From Halichondria panicea (Eukaryota > Porifera > Demospongiae > Suberitida > Halichondriidae): 64,000 bases of DNA. Made by a program: the position numbers and the translations under genes. A model generated the notes under the pieces. That model did not search any database. It was not told where the DNA came from and worked only from the letters and a program-made list of their open reading frames with translations. Positions 24,061 through 36,467 of the stretch are shown piece by piece (the stretch's first letter is position 1; every line of letters begins with the position of its first letter). The DNA is taken from NCBI RefSeq assembly GCF_963675165.1, contig NC_087377.1:14442198-14506197 (forward strand). The letters are read 5' to 3'.

Positions 24061-24625
24061 TATATACTCATACTCAACGTAGCAGACCTGTCAAATGGTC
24101 AGGATATTGTATACCGTGTAGGAGAAGTGTTCTAAGTGTGTGAAGTGTTCTAGTGGATAATTTTCGTTGGTGAAAACCCATTTAAATATTTCGTAATATT
24201 CCTACAGCTCGGATTAGAGACGTTGAATCTATTTGTGTTCATAGCTTTAACTTTCGTACGATGCTCTTCAATCGAATATTTATATCATATGAAAATAACC
24301 CGCTAATACGGTATATAATCCGGAATGAATGTGCCTAAGCACAATGCTTGAATGTAGAATAAGAACGTATGAGAAATTGCACGGAAATAATATTAATTAG
24401 CAGCTCACACATGCATTATATTCTAGTGACTTGTTATAATTATACACCTCCCCATAAGATGAACTTTCTGATTTCCATCAACTCAAAAATAGTTAAGACA
24501 CCATGATTATAATAAGGTCAGTTATACTTCTCATCTGTAATTTATGCATATGCATTGTTATGTAAAACGTTATAGCTATAACCATATAAATAATGGCTGG
24601 ATTGTTACATGGACACTAACACAGT

Positions 24626-27079
24626 TTATATTGGTCCATACGCCTGGTTAATGTTGAGTTCAATCTCCTCTTTGGGTGACACCTCCTCATAAATAGGACC
24701 AGCTGGTACAGTGGGTCCTATGTTAATAGCTTGTCCATCAGCTGCCGGGGAGAACACTGTCTTCTTCCGCATGACCCAGTACATCAAGAGAGCACCACAA
24801 GCACAACCAGAAACCATTGCCACAATAAATGTTACAATGGTGGAAATCACAGCAACTTCATTGATGGTCAGAGAAACTTCCTTGGAATCTGTAAATCATG
24901 TCAAAACATTGTCAAACATGCAGACTAAGATCACCTCATTCCAGTCAATGTACCATATACTAGAATGTTTTGCAAGAAAAAACAAATAAGCGAAATTTGC
25001 GAGGGTTGACCAATTCTTCGCAACGCGAAACTAATACACACGATCCTTGCCAGAACGCAATAGTTAAATCGCAAAGGGTCAATTTTCTGCTGATTTGGCT
25101 TATTTGCAAAGGTTTTTCACCCGCAAAGTATTCACATATGTACTAACCCTAACCCTTACGCATATATCCTATAATTACCAGTTGCTCCCTGCATGGAAAC
25201 AAACAGTAAGCAATATATACATAAGTATCATTATATTATGTAAACTGCAATGATAAACAAGGGCATTTAGCTAAATCAACTGTTGAGTACACAGTATAAT
25301 AATTATTTATCTAAATGAATGGTTCATCAATATATAAGTGCTGTTTGGGTGATTTAAAACCCAGCACATATAATTTTAAATTTATAGCAGGCTTTTACTG
25401 AGGGAATCGCAGAGCCTGTTAGGCCATGTAACAGCAGTAATACCGTGCTTTATTAAAACGCTGTTTTTGAGCTATAGTTACACAAATAATATTATTAGTG
25501 CTATAACTATAGCACGGAGTGTCGATTGTATCCATACTCTTGAATTCGTTATAAAACAATGCAATGCATGCAAAAATTTACCTTGTCCTAAACATTTAGG
25601 TCTTCAAGGTTGAGACTCCACCGGTACGTACTATTACAGGCAAAAATATTCTGTCCAATGAGCTCGTATCTTTTTTCGCACCAAAACCTGATAGTTAAAT
25701 GTTCACCAATGCTCGTGTAGGAATATTTGAGTAATGGGTTGTTGGTTAGTTTTTCTGGAAGGGCACTGCATTTCTCTGCATACAAGTATAGCATACACAT
25801 GCACTATTTAAAAAACACTATACTCATATATTTATAAATAAGGGGAGAGAGTGACCCAACCCACAAAACCAGTATTACATACAGGAGGATAATTCAAAGA
25901 CTATTTTCTATTATTGTTTGGAGGATTATGTGCAGCATTTTATTTTGTGTTAGGCCACTCAGCATGTATTCAATTTTATTATTGTTATGTAGTTAACATT
26001 ACCTTCTTCACAAAGTAGGTCAGCAGGATTTGGCACCCACTCTCCTCTTCCTGAACTTTAACACAAGTTGCTGTTCTTGGATGACTGGGAAATAGACCAT
26101 CGTCACACTGGAGCACTATTTCTGTCCCTTCCGTGAAACCAGATTCAGCAGATAAAATTGTAAAGCTCCCGTTGATAGGAGTAGAAGGTGTATCACACAT
26201 AATAGCACCAGCTTGGGGAGAAATGGAGATCTAATTAGGATTATAATTTATTTGATCTAATACCTGGTATGATACCACTGTATGTAGTGATATTACTAGT
26301 CCCTATGCTGTTTCTAGCTTGAAGGGTGACAACATAGATCCTGTCATTTCCAATCATCGAAACTTCAAAGGGGACAAAGCAAGTTGTTGTACATAATTAT
26401 ACTACTGCTCACAATTTTGTTGTCATTTGTATCATTGAACAGAAGGGCAACGTTGTAAAAGATCTCCTCTTGGTATTGTGAACATTCAGCCTACAAAGTA
26501 TTAATTGCGGCATTACAAAGTTATGAGCTTACATATTGATTCCAAGTGACTGTCAGTATAGTAGAGATAGAAGTATTGATGCTCACATTGAAATTATAGA
26601 CAATGGGTACTGTCTCTTGTACTACTGAGATGTTCACTGAGGTATCATTGAAGTTTCGTGCATCACCATGCACATCTGATCCTGAAAACCATCTGTGTCC
26701 CAATGGCTATTTGAGAAATTTATAAAGAAAGAATTGACGAAAAATTTGCAAAGATTCTCGATATTCTGTCCTGGGACAAATGAACAAGTTCGACAGATGC
26801 AGAGACCAATGTTGAGTCATTAAAGACTTTTGTGGTGTCATTCACACTATCAGTATCAAAACGTTTGAGCAAATACATGTTGTCATCATGGTAGAACTTC
26901 CACTCTAACAGTGTAATGTCCACTCCCTCACAAAACAGTCTGACAGTTCCAGGACACTGTTTACTAACCAGACTCACTCCTCCTTCAACAGTCAGAGACA
27001 CTGATAATGAGTACACCTCTTCACTTATCGTTGAAGTTAAGATAATTAGTGCTGCACTTGGCCTGCACACTGCTGTCAT
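24626..27079 (-). pseudogene. Receptor A3 (Ig-FN3-CCP-CCP-TM), several lesions
   Basis: Duplicate of A7. Exons: signal peptide plus Ig 26533-27079 (MTAVCRPSAALIIL), FN3 26264-26490, CCP1 26003-26211, CCP2 25582-25775 and TM/tail 24626-24888. Lesions against A7: TAA at 26720-26722 in the Ig exon; a TGCA insertion at 26669-26672 just before the Ig F-strand cysteine codon region is completed; a 1-bp deletion in CCP1 (TCCTGAACTTT for TCCTGAAACTTT); and a 1-bp deletion in CCP2 that removes its last cysteine and stops early. The tail exon is open with YEEV and YGPI. Confidence 0.8.
24959..25132. mobile_element. MITE with AGAATnnTTTGCG ends
   Basis: Left AGAATGTTTTGCAAGA and right CCCGCAAAGTATTC are inverted, with GCGAAATTTGCGAGGG inside. 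The paired copy in A7 is at 57843-57980, so insertion predates the duplication. Confidence 0.55.
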
Positions 27080-27760
27080 CCGGCATTTAATGTTTATAAA
27101 AAATGACATGAGTTGTGTTCGTGTATATGGTAATTTAGCACATGTGCATTGCATCATGATAAATAAACGTTGTGATGATTCTAATTAAAAATTCAGTCAT
27201 AATATTATGCATTAGCATGTAAATGGTGTATGTGATGGTACCGTAAACAGGTTATTGCCGGGAAAGTGTTGCGGTGTGAATACTATATAAAGTTTATACA
27301 CACTCCGTTGTCTGAATGATTTTCTAGCTAACTAGCAAGCCTGCATGGGGATTAGCTTTATAGGAGGGTGTAGCATTTTCATTGGGAGACCAGCCAAATA
27401 GCTGCAGCGCAGTGGTATATTCAAGGATACCAAAATATTGTTTGTTTTTTTGGGGGTGGGGTGTCCCCTTTAAAATACATAATTATTATGGAGGGCAGTA
27501 CAGAAAAATAAAGGTGAAAGCATACAGTGTAATGATGATAATTGTTAGTTTAACCTGTTTGCAGTTCAGAGGTAACCAGATGATGACCGATGATGGAGCG
27601 AGCACCACAAATATACACTGTATAGCAGACCAGAGATAATTATAGTAAGGAAAGGGATTGGCAACGGTCGAAAAAATGTGACTATTTGTGATGCGCTACG
27701 TCATCGACTTTTTTTTATCTTTTGTAGCCTCCATTTATAGCTAAAAGTTAAAAAAAAAAC

Positions 27761-28361
27761 ATGCTTAAGAAAATCAAAATCAAGAATTTATGCAGCCTAG
27801 TTGATCAACAATATCTAGGAATCCAATTTTCATCAGATCTTTCTTGGCATTCCCACACTAAGGCTCTTTGTAAAAAATCGAGAAAACTTAATTGTTGGAC
27901 TGCTACACAGAAACTTCGCAACTCATTCTCCCCCTTCTGTTATGCTGAAATTATACAAATCTTTCATTAGACCAAAACTAGAGTATGCTTCAATCGTTTG
28001 GAACCCACACTTAAAATGCATTATCAAGGATATGGAAAAAGTCCAGAAGTTTGCATTAAAGGTTTGCCTAAAACAGTGGGATTACTTTATCAGCTATTTG
28101 GAACTTTTGAAAAGAGCAGAACTACCAACGCTGGGTCAGAGAAGGGCATTGGCCAGTCTGCACCATCTATTCAAAATTATGCATAATATAAGTTACTATG
28201 AGGACACACCTAAGAAGAGACAATTAACATACAATACAAGACATGTTAACAATCTCTCTCTGACTCCAGTATCATGCAGAACATCGGTCCATAGTAACTC
28301 CTTTTTCCCAAGGACCATTGAACTGTGGAACAGGATTATGGGGCAAATTGTGAACTTATAA
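27761..28361 (+). pseudogene. LINE reverse-transcriptase 3' fragment
   Basis: 'YLGIQFSSDLSWHSHT' followed, in another frame, by 'LYKSFIRPKLEYASIVWNP', 'MEKVQKFALKVCLKQW' and 'FFPRTIELWN' are C-terminal motifs of CR1/L2-like non-LTR reverse transcriptases. The catalytic part is missing (5' truncation) and the frame shifts near 27940. An AT-rich tail with A runs ends at about 28560. AGGGATTGGCAA near 27652 and its complement near 29088 bracket the region, but I could not show a host element. Confidence 0.7.
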
Positions 28362-28587
28362 TCAGCACTTGTACTCCCTTAAAATTATTTAAATCTATGC
28401 TTAATGACCCTGTAGTATACTTAGCATTCTTTGAATAGGTAGTTACACTATATATAATTATATATATAATTATATATATATATATTTTTTAGGGTACTAA
28501 CTTATTAGCTTCTGCTATTTTATTGTATCCTGGCTTTGCCGAATTGTTAAAAAAAAACAAAAAAAACAGAGACACAACAAAACAAGA

Positions 28588-28843
28588 TATGTAGGTAAAA
28601 CATCATAGGCTTACAGCAGTGCTTCTTAAAAAGGGGGCACAAACTAATATAACACTTTCTCGTCTTTTACAGCCTCCATTTTAGCAATTTTGATTATAAA
28701 TGTAAAAAACATACAAAAGAGATTTAACCAAGGAAATGTATGCAGGCCAGTTTGTCAACATAGACACAAATAAGCAGGATCTGTAGGCAAAACATCATTT
28801 GGCTACGGCAGTGCTTCTTAAAAGGGGGCACAGACCAATAATA
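28588..28843. repeat. Direct repeat of ~68 bp, 188 bp apart
   Basis: 'GTAGG(T/C)AAAACATCAT' followed by 'GCAGTGCTTCTTAAAA' and 'GGGGGCACA' occurs at 28588-28655 and 28776-28843. No gene is seen from here to 29630; a possible exon at 29370-29455 lacks support. Confidence 0.65.
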
Positions 28844-29631
28844 ACTAGTTTTCAAGCTCTAGAGCACCACAGTCAATTCTTCCACGCTTGGACTTCACTT
28901 TAAATAAAGCACAGGACACGTGTAGCCTTACTATACGCAATTCTAAAGTCTCATGAGACTAATAACTAACTAAAAGTAATATTACTTCGTTTCGCGGGCG
29001 TTGTGCCGGGAAATAATGCGCATCAAGGATGGTTAAGAGGAAATCAATATGAAATCAATGTGAAATGATCACGTGAGTTACTCCCTTTGCCAATCCCTCT
29101 ATTACTCTATCTCTGAGCAGACATAGCAGTAAGAAAGTCCATCGGCAATGGAGCCATGCCATGGTAGATGAGTGCGAGTGCTCCCGTTTGTCAGCAAGGC
29201 GTGCGGCTTAAAGCCTTTTGCACCTCACCGAGGCATCAGCACTAGATCTAGCGGCAGCGCGGTGGTGCTTTCAATATTCAAAAACACAGATTGGTAATGG
29301 TCGTTAAGTTTAATCTAAACTTTAGACAGCTATAATATTTCCGTTTTTCCGTTTCCTTCTTTTCCATGCAGCACCCGCTTTGCTTTGACCAACTTACAAG
29401 TGATATTTCAGCAGTAACTACTCTTTCTATATTATCTGGCAGTGCTAAAATGAAGGTAAGCAATTTCTCAATGATTGTAAGAAGGTGGCATGGTTTTATT
29501 AATGCTTTCAACACCAACTTTATAGATGTTATCTTCATGTCGCTATGCTAATAGAATACTCAGCCCAGCTATTGTGCCTGATTCGAGCTAGACTCTATGT
29601 ACTGTTTCACAAATATAATTATAGTGCATAG

Positions 29632-30048
29632 CTGTGAGACAGGCTCTGGGAAAACCAGACTTTTGGAGCAGGCTAAAATGTTTGCGATATTAATGTTACG
29701 GTAGACCAAGTACCTATACCAAGTGATAGAGAAAGCATCCCCTATGCAATGATATGCTGCTTAGTGTGCACATACCTAGTTTCATACTCGAGTTTTGTGT
29801 GCTGGAAACTCGAAGCTGTGAAAAAGAAGTGTTGAAAAATGCCCCTCAAAGATTGCTCATTACGACAATATTATTATTAGGTGATAGCGAAAGTTTGGAT
29901 GAAGCGCTTCGGTGGATTTCGAGCATCAGATTTTACAGAGAGGTATATATAGATGCACTGTAAATATAATGTAGACCTATAGCCATTTAGTTATAGCTCA
30001 ATACTAAACTCTGCTCCAAAAGTCTGGTTTTCCCAGAGCCTGTCACAG
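29632..30048. mobile_element. 417-bp element with ~35-bp terminal inverted repeats
   Basis: CTGTGA(GA)CAGGCTCTGG...GACTTTTGGAGCAG at the left is matched in reverse complement at the right end. No clear target duplication and no coding capacity were found. The superfamily is undecided. Confidence 0.7.
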
Positions 30049-30489
30049 TATTACGATTGCTGGGTGTTTGAAACTGCCTTAAGTTACTATAATTATAGAG
30101 ACTCAGTATAGTTGGTTTTTATAGCAGTTAATTTGCCGAACAAAAATCAATAAATCGATTGTCAATGATATATGTTTAGATTGTTGTGTTTATGACTTTC
30201 ATACATTTGCATAGAACTTATAATGAAATTCATCTTGAAAGTATTTATGGCTGGCATATAGATTTCATGAATTCTGCATAACTGTCTGGCCGCCTGTGAC
30301 AGTAATAATTATGCTATAGTATATTCATCAATAAATGCACATGCAGTTCACATGCATTGAGGCCTGCCTGTATGTAATTATAATTAAAGTGTCAGTTACG
30401 AAATAAATAGAACAATTAATGCAAGCATGCAAGCTCAATGTTCTGCTGTAATTCCCCCATGATTGTAGCAAGGTAAAAATGCACTGTCA

Positions 30490-32705
30490 CTACTCAGATT
30501 CATCTGGGCTACATCACATATATACTGTTTACTGCTGCATACTGGATAGCTCAGTCTGAAGGTGAGTAATCAAAATATCACTTGTGCATGCATGTTCTAG
30601 TGCATTGATTGTTGCTTCCTTGTAAAGATGCAAATCCATCAGTGTCTCTGATTGTTGAGGGAGGAGGGAGTCTGGTTGGTGAACAATGTCCTGGAACTGT
30701 CAAGATATTATGCAATGGAGTTGACTTGTCATTTTTACGATGGAGGTACAATGGGAAAATAAATATAGTGACCTTTTTCTCAGATACAGAAGCACCTTCT
30801 TCTGTTAATCCTAGTAATCCAGCATTCGTAAGAGTTGAGCTGTTATCAGTAGCACAGGATCCAGCTGCAGATCCAAGTATTGCTAACTTTTCATCTGAGC
30901 TTGTTGTAAACGTGTCGAATCTAAGAACAGTATCAAATATTACATGTGGGGATCCAAGAATTTCAAAAAGGATTCCAGTGGATGTTGAGATTATACAAGA
31001 AACTGAGCCTGAGAGTCCCAATGAAACTAATGTGACAGCTCTCTATGGATTTGGATCCTTGACTGATGCCATTGTCTCTTGGAAAAAATTGGTGAGTAAG
31101 TTATAATCAATGCTCTTGTAAAATTGTAAATATCTCGTATAGGAAACACGATGTCCAGAATTTCAGACCTCCTTGATCTATCAAGTCTCACTGTTGGACT
31201 CCGGTGTTGTCACAGTAAATCACACAAGCTGTGGAGAAGTGTGTATAGTCAACTTTCAGAACTTTTCCGATACTACTGAAGTGTATAGGGTGACACTGTT
31301 AGCTGTCAACGCCATCGGGGCAAGTAAACTTGTGGAATATCCAGTCATTATCGGTATGTTAAAATTAAGTATGTCTTCAAAATGCATTTATTATAGGGAC
31401 CGGCAATTTAATAGTAAAAGCTATGAAATACCGTAAGGCCATAATTATGTCTTATTATTAGTGCAAACTTTTTCAGTGAAACAAAGCAGCTTCTACTTCA
31501 CACCTACCATCCTCTCAAGAGACTGTCTGTTTACTTATGAATGCTTCTCAAATGGAAGTCTGGATACAGACAGTTGCAATGTGTTGTACACGACTGATTC
31601 AATGTACAGGGATCCAATGATGATTGTTTCTCCACTCGATACACAATTTGAAATAGCTGACATAACTACTGAGAGAGTCTATTTTTTTGAGTTCTCTGTG
31701 TCTGTGAATGGCACTCTAGTTGTTAGGAACAGGCTTACTGAAAAAGCGATATCAAGTAAGTATCACACAATTATAGACGTTAACTAATCTTCACTGTTTC
31801 AGGTCCGAGGTTCAGTACAGTGGCTATAATTTTCCTTGCTCTAACCATTTTGCTGATCACTGTCGGAACAGCATTTGGTATAATATAGTATAATGTAAAA
31901 TTTCCTAAACTACGTCTTGTACATTTTTGCAGTTATATATATCTGTGTTACAAAGCAGTTGCAACGGGTTCTAGTAAAGATTGTTTTGTTTATGGTATGT
32001 CTCTTGGGAATGTTGAGCTTCATTTTTCTTACTGTTTTTTCCATTATCACTGGTGTTCAACAAGGTAAGTTCTTACTGAGTTGAGTTTATTTTCTAAGAC
32101 GTCTCTCTGCAGATACATGCAGTCTGGATTGGAGCATAGCACGTGATGCATTGGTCATTGTAGCCTTTCTATTTGCTCTATTTGGAAATGCTCTTCTGGT
32201 CTGTTTCCTGCTTGCCCCTCGTCAATACAAAAGTAACATTTGTTCCATTTTTCAACACTGCAATTAACTCCATGCATATATACATCTGTATATTCTCAGA
32301 GTTTGTCCAGATAAATTTGCAATATAGCAAAGAAGCTTCATGTTCTCAGATCAGCATGAATAGGTAATCATAGCGTAGCCATACAATTTTGGTTTTCTAA
32401 CCATTTTCATTTCTTCAGTAGTATCAAACTCGACAGCTCCTTAGTACAAATGGACACAACAGCTGAGGTACGTTAGTTGGTGGATTTTCTTGATAAAATA
32501 CTTTGCATAGGGTTCAACTAGCAATTCTGAGGAGACCAAAGCAAATCCTGAGAAGACAAACACTAGTTCAGAAGCCAACAATGTAGTAGCACCCTTAGAA
32601 GAAGTGCAGGATATAGATCTAGACAGAGAGCTGGAGTCTAGTCAAAAGAAGGGAGGGAAATTCACTGTCTACAAAGTTATTATTGTGGGAAAAGAGCACT
32701 CGTAG
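30490..32705 (+). CDS. Receptor C1: Ig-FN3-like ectodomain, three TM helices
   Basis: Exons: signal-like about 30490-30561, Ig-like 30628-31091 ('SLIVEGGGSLVGEQCPGTV', Trp in 'LRWRYN', Cys in 'ITCGD'), FN3-like 31143-31353, a third cysteine-containing segment 31477-31755, helix 1 31803-31877, helix 2 31933-32064, helix 3 32113-32232, then 32300-32363, 32419-32467 and 32511-32705. All junctions keep frame. Three helices (VAIIFLALTILLITVG, IVLFMVCLLGMLSFIFL, ALVIVAFLFALFG) with a basic loop after helix 1 predict an intracellular C-terminus. The tail ends with 'FTVYKVI', fitting the ITSM form TxYxx(V/I). No in-frame ATG was found for the signal-like exon, so the start is unresolved. Confidence 0.72.
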
Positions 32706-33640
32706 CTCGAACGACCTGAACTGTAAGGATCTAGAACATTCTAGATTGTGTGTAGGCGTATAGGTATATATTTATGATTTGTGCCATGTGCTGTCAGTAT
32801 GTAATGATCTCATTATCTCTTATGTCATATTATGTAATGACCTCATATTCTGTTATGTCATGATTGGTTTGTGTCATGTACTCCGTCGTTGGAGAGAAAG
32901 CCGCCATTCGTGAGCTTGCCATGTCGAAACAGTTTATCCTCGTCGCCAATTTGTAGTAACTTAGTCTTAGCTACTTTATACTGCACGCTATATACTTGAT
33001 ATATATGTTCAGAAGAATGGTGCATTCATTATTTATTAAGCACATGGACAAGACTGAGCTAGTAATATAAAACTCCAACATAAATAGAACATAGTAACTA
33101 AGGAAATGACATCATACACCAGCACTCTAAATATAGCTGGTTAGTCCATAGTTCAGGATACTACAAACAGCATAATAATCTTACCAGTATAAGGAAAATT
33201 AGAAGAAGAACGTAAGAATTTCTCAGATGTACAGTGCCATCATCTCTTTAGCTGAGTATAAGCCTATCAATGTTAGTGAATTGCATGAAGTTTTTGGCAA
33301 CACAGTACAGGATTCATTACTTTCTTGAACAATTAAGATTGTCAAATCAGGTGATTCATCAATTTTGAGTATACTATAATCATAATAATTATAACACTGC
33401 ATCAAATGTAAAGCCAGCCCTCATAGCAAAGTGTTTTCTATTGGAGTATCTCTGGCTATTGAAAGTTGATGACAATTCTCGTAATTGGTGACAACAATTA
33501 GTTTCAGTGTATGTGATTGCACTGTAAACAGATGATTGAGATAATGATCAATTCAGCTCATCACACCAGTGGAGGGAATACTATCTGACTCGTCAAATAT
33601 ACCACAATAATATTGGCTGGAAATTTACTAACACAGTCGT
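32706..33640. other. Intergenic, no gene seen
   Basis: Repeated 'TATGTAATGA(T/C)CTCAT' units near 32795-32850 and a GC-richer stretch near 32880-32940 suggest an old repeat, possibly an LTR, but no ends could be fixed. From about 33430 on it matches the 3' flanks of A1 and A6. Confidence 0.4.
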
Positions 33641-33645
33641 GTTTT

Positions 33646-35094
33646 TCACACTCTTACTGGTCCATAAGCTTGGTTAGTGTTCAGTTCAATCTCTTCTTTA
33701 GGCAACACCTCCTCATAAACAGGACCAGTTAATGCAATGGGTCCTACGTTAGCTTGTCCTTCAGCTGCCGAGGAGTACACTGCCTTCTTACGAGAGCAAA
33801 AGTGCATCACTACGAGTCCAGTGAGGAATCCAAGGAGTGTTGCCATTAAGAATGTTATGCCTGTGCTCATTCCAGTAATCTCAGCATTTGATAAAGAGTA
33901 GCCATCTTTCTCTGATACACAAGACGTATTGATGTGAACTGATTTGTTAGTAATGGGTGCTGTACATTGAGACAATTATTTTATAATGTCATGATTCAGC
34001 TATTATCTTGTGTAAGACACCTTTGCAATGCAGGTCAGCAGGATTTGGCACCCACTCTCCTCTTCCTGAAACTTTAACACAAGTTGCTGTTCTTGGGTGA
34101 CTGGGAAGTAGACCATCATCACATTGGAGCACAATTTCTGATCCTTCCGTGAAACCAGATTCAGCAGATAAAATACTAAGGCTCCCGTTGATAGGAGTAG
34201 AAGGTGTATCACACATAATAGCACCAGCTTGGGGAGAAATGGGGATCTAATTAGGATTATAATTTATTTGATCTAATACCTGGTATGATACCGCTGTATG
34301 TAGTGATATTACTAGTCCCTATGCTGTTTCTAGCTTGAAGGGTGACAACATAGATCCTGTCATTTCCAGTCACCGAGACTTCAAAGGGGACAAAGCAAGT
34401 TGGTGTACATACACTACTGCTCACACTTTTGCTATAGCTTGTATTGTCATAGAGAAGGGAAATATTGTAAAACATCTCCTCCTGATATTGCGAACATTCA
34501 GCCTGCAAAGTGTGCAGTTGACTTGTTGCAAAACCAATTATGACTAACTTACGTATTGTTTCCAAGTGACAGCCAGTATAACTATAGAGGGGACAGATGA
34601 TGTATTGATTCTTACACTGAAGTTAGAGACATCGGGCAGTGTTTCTTTTACTATTGAGATGTTCACCAAGGTGTTATTGTTGGTTTCTGCGTCACCACAG
34701 CTGATCCTCATAATATTATGTATCTCAATGGCTGTTTGAGAAAGTTCTAAAGTAAGAATTGATGAGAAATTCGCAAAAACTTTAGAAATTCTATCTTGTG
34801 ACACTCGAACAAGTTCAACAGATGCGGAGGTCAAAATTGAGATATTTCTTGTCTCATTCACACTATCAGACATAAAGGTCTTGAAAAATACATGTTTTCA
34901 GCTTGGTACAACCTCCACTCTAACTGTGTGAGGTCCACTCCCTCACAGAACAGTCTGACAGTTCCAGGACAGTATTCACCAACCAGACTCATTCCTCCCT
35001 CAACAGTCAGAGACACTGATGATGAGTACACCTCTTCACTTATCATTGAAATGAAGATGATCAGTACTGCACTTGGCCTGCACACGGTCATCAT
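33646..35094 (-). pseudogene. Receptor A4 (Ig-FN3-CCP-TM), one 1-bp deletion
   Basis: Exons: signal peptide plus Ig 34553-35094 (MMTVCRPSAVLIIF), FN3 34280-34502, CCP 34021-34227 and TM/tail 33646-33959. All exon lengths equal those of intact paralogues except the Ig exon, which is 1 bp short. The missing base falls in the A run at 34884-34888 (after 'NMYFS'), and the correct frame resumes at 'DSVNETRNI'. A1 has the same deletion, so it predates their duplication or spread by conversion. The tail keeps YEEV-x13-YGPV. Confidence 0.82.
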
Positions 35095-35764
35095 GTTAAC
35101 GATGATAAAAGTTGTATTTGTTATAGTACAGCGTATGCGCATTGCATTGCGAGATAAATAAACTTTGGGATGACTAAAAGTTCAGTCATGATATCCGAGG
35201 TGCATGTGATAGACTATAAACAGGTAATATGAATAGTAAATTATCGACAAACACCAGTCTGTCATTTGGCAGATAGCTGAGGATGTATAGGCAACATGTA
35301 TTGATAATTATAGGTGTCGTCCTGCATTTCCAAGAGTACTTTGAGATTGTCGAAAACCACAGCACATTCCGATCGATATTTGCAAAAGGGGAGGGATTCA
35401 CAATGTATTGAGTGTGGCTGGGTTGGGTTATACATCCAGGGAAAAAGGATCAAAATTGATGCCAGTGGGTGCACGTGAATCGGGCGAGGTAGCAAAGATT
35501 GATATTATTTTTACGAAAATTATTTGGCAGATAATTTATTAGTTAAGGAGCAGTGGAGCACTTCACATTCAAATGGGAAACTATAATTATAGCCAATTGT
35601 GGTATGGGCTTGTATTTCAAGGATACCAAGGTCATTATAGTAATTACACTCAGGAAAGAAAGTAACATGCTTGCATGTATACATACAGTCTTAATTGTAT
35701 ATGTCGTCAAAATTGAGCTCAATTGGAAAGCAACCTGACGTACACAGTATAGTTATTCAATATT

Positions 35765-35830
35765 CAGTCACAGTCTGACAATTCCAGGACAGTGTCACCA
35801 ACCAGACTCACTCCTTCTTCAATAGCGATA
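35765..35830 (-). pseudogene. Relic of an Ig-exon start
   Basis: A 65-bp match to the A-type Ig exon start (CCAGGACAGTGTCACCAACC), truncated on both sides. Duplicate of 16800-16860. Confidence 0.55.
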
Positions 35831-36467
35831 ATAATTTTCTTAAATGTGGTACCTCTCTTAACTTATTTCTGAAATGTTAGTGAATTGCAAGCAGTTTGTT
35901 GGCAACAGAGATTTTCATGATTATTGCTGATTTGCGCTTGAACAGGTTGATTCTGTCAACTTTGAGTCACACAATCATGCTGCATCATTCTAAAAGTGTA
36001 TCACATGTATAACAACCAGCCCTCTCGTGCAATCCTAATTCGATGAAAGAATACGTTTTCTATTCGAACTGTTGGTTATCTCTTGCTGTTGAAAGTTTGT
36101 GACAATTCTCGTAATTAGTGGGAACAATAATACTAGTTTCAGTTGTGATAGGGCTGTAAACAGGTAATTTGGGTAGATCTAGTGTGAATGATATTATAGG
36201 AACTGTTTGTCAACACTTAGAAAGCAAAGTACTTTAGGTGGATGAAAAAATGATTGCAGCTCACACTTAATTTAGTGACCTTTTTATACACCTCCATGCA
36301 TGGATCTAATACTCCATGATCTATCTGATTATTGTAAACTCTTCAAAAATAGGATTTTGTTTTTTGAACATCACCATGAATATAATAATGTTGATGCTCG
36401 ATTTTCACGTGTTACTAAACGCTAGCTATAGAAGTATAATACTGGCTGGAATGTACAGTCATGAATA

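Noticed and set aside
28440-28490. TATATAATTA run as a CRISPR-like or regulatory array
   Set aside because: A simple AT microsatellite without spacers.
27652-29099. DNA transposon bounded by AGGGATTGGCAA inverted copies
   Set aside because: The 12-bp match is short, and no target duplication or transposase was seen; it may be chance or a repeat fragment.
29366-29551. Possible exon with acceptor CATGCAG and donor AAGGTAAGC near 29370-29455
   Set aside because: No neighbouring exon, no motif, no paralogue; splice-like words alone are too common in this AT-rich DNA.
32706-33050. Solo LTR downstream of C1
   Set aside because: Repeated words and a GC-richer block are suggestive, but no TG...CA ends with matching flanking duplication could be found.
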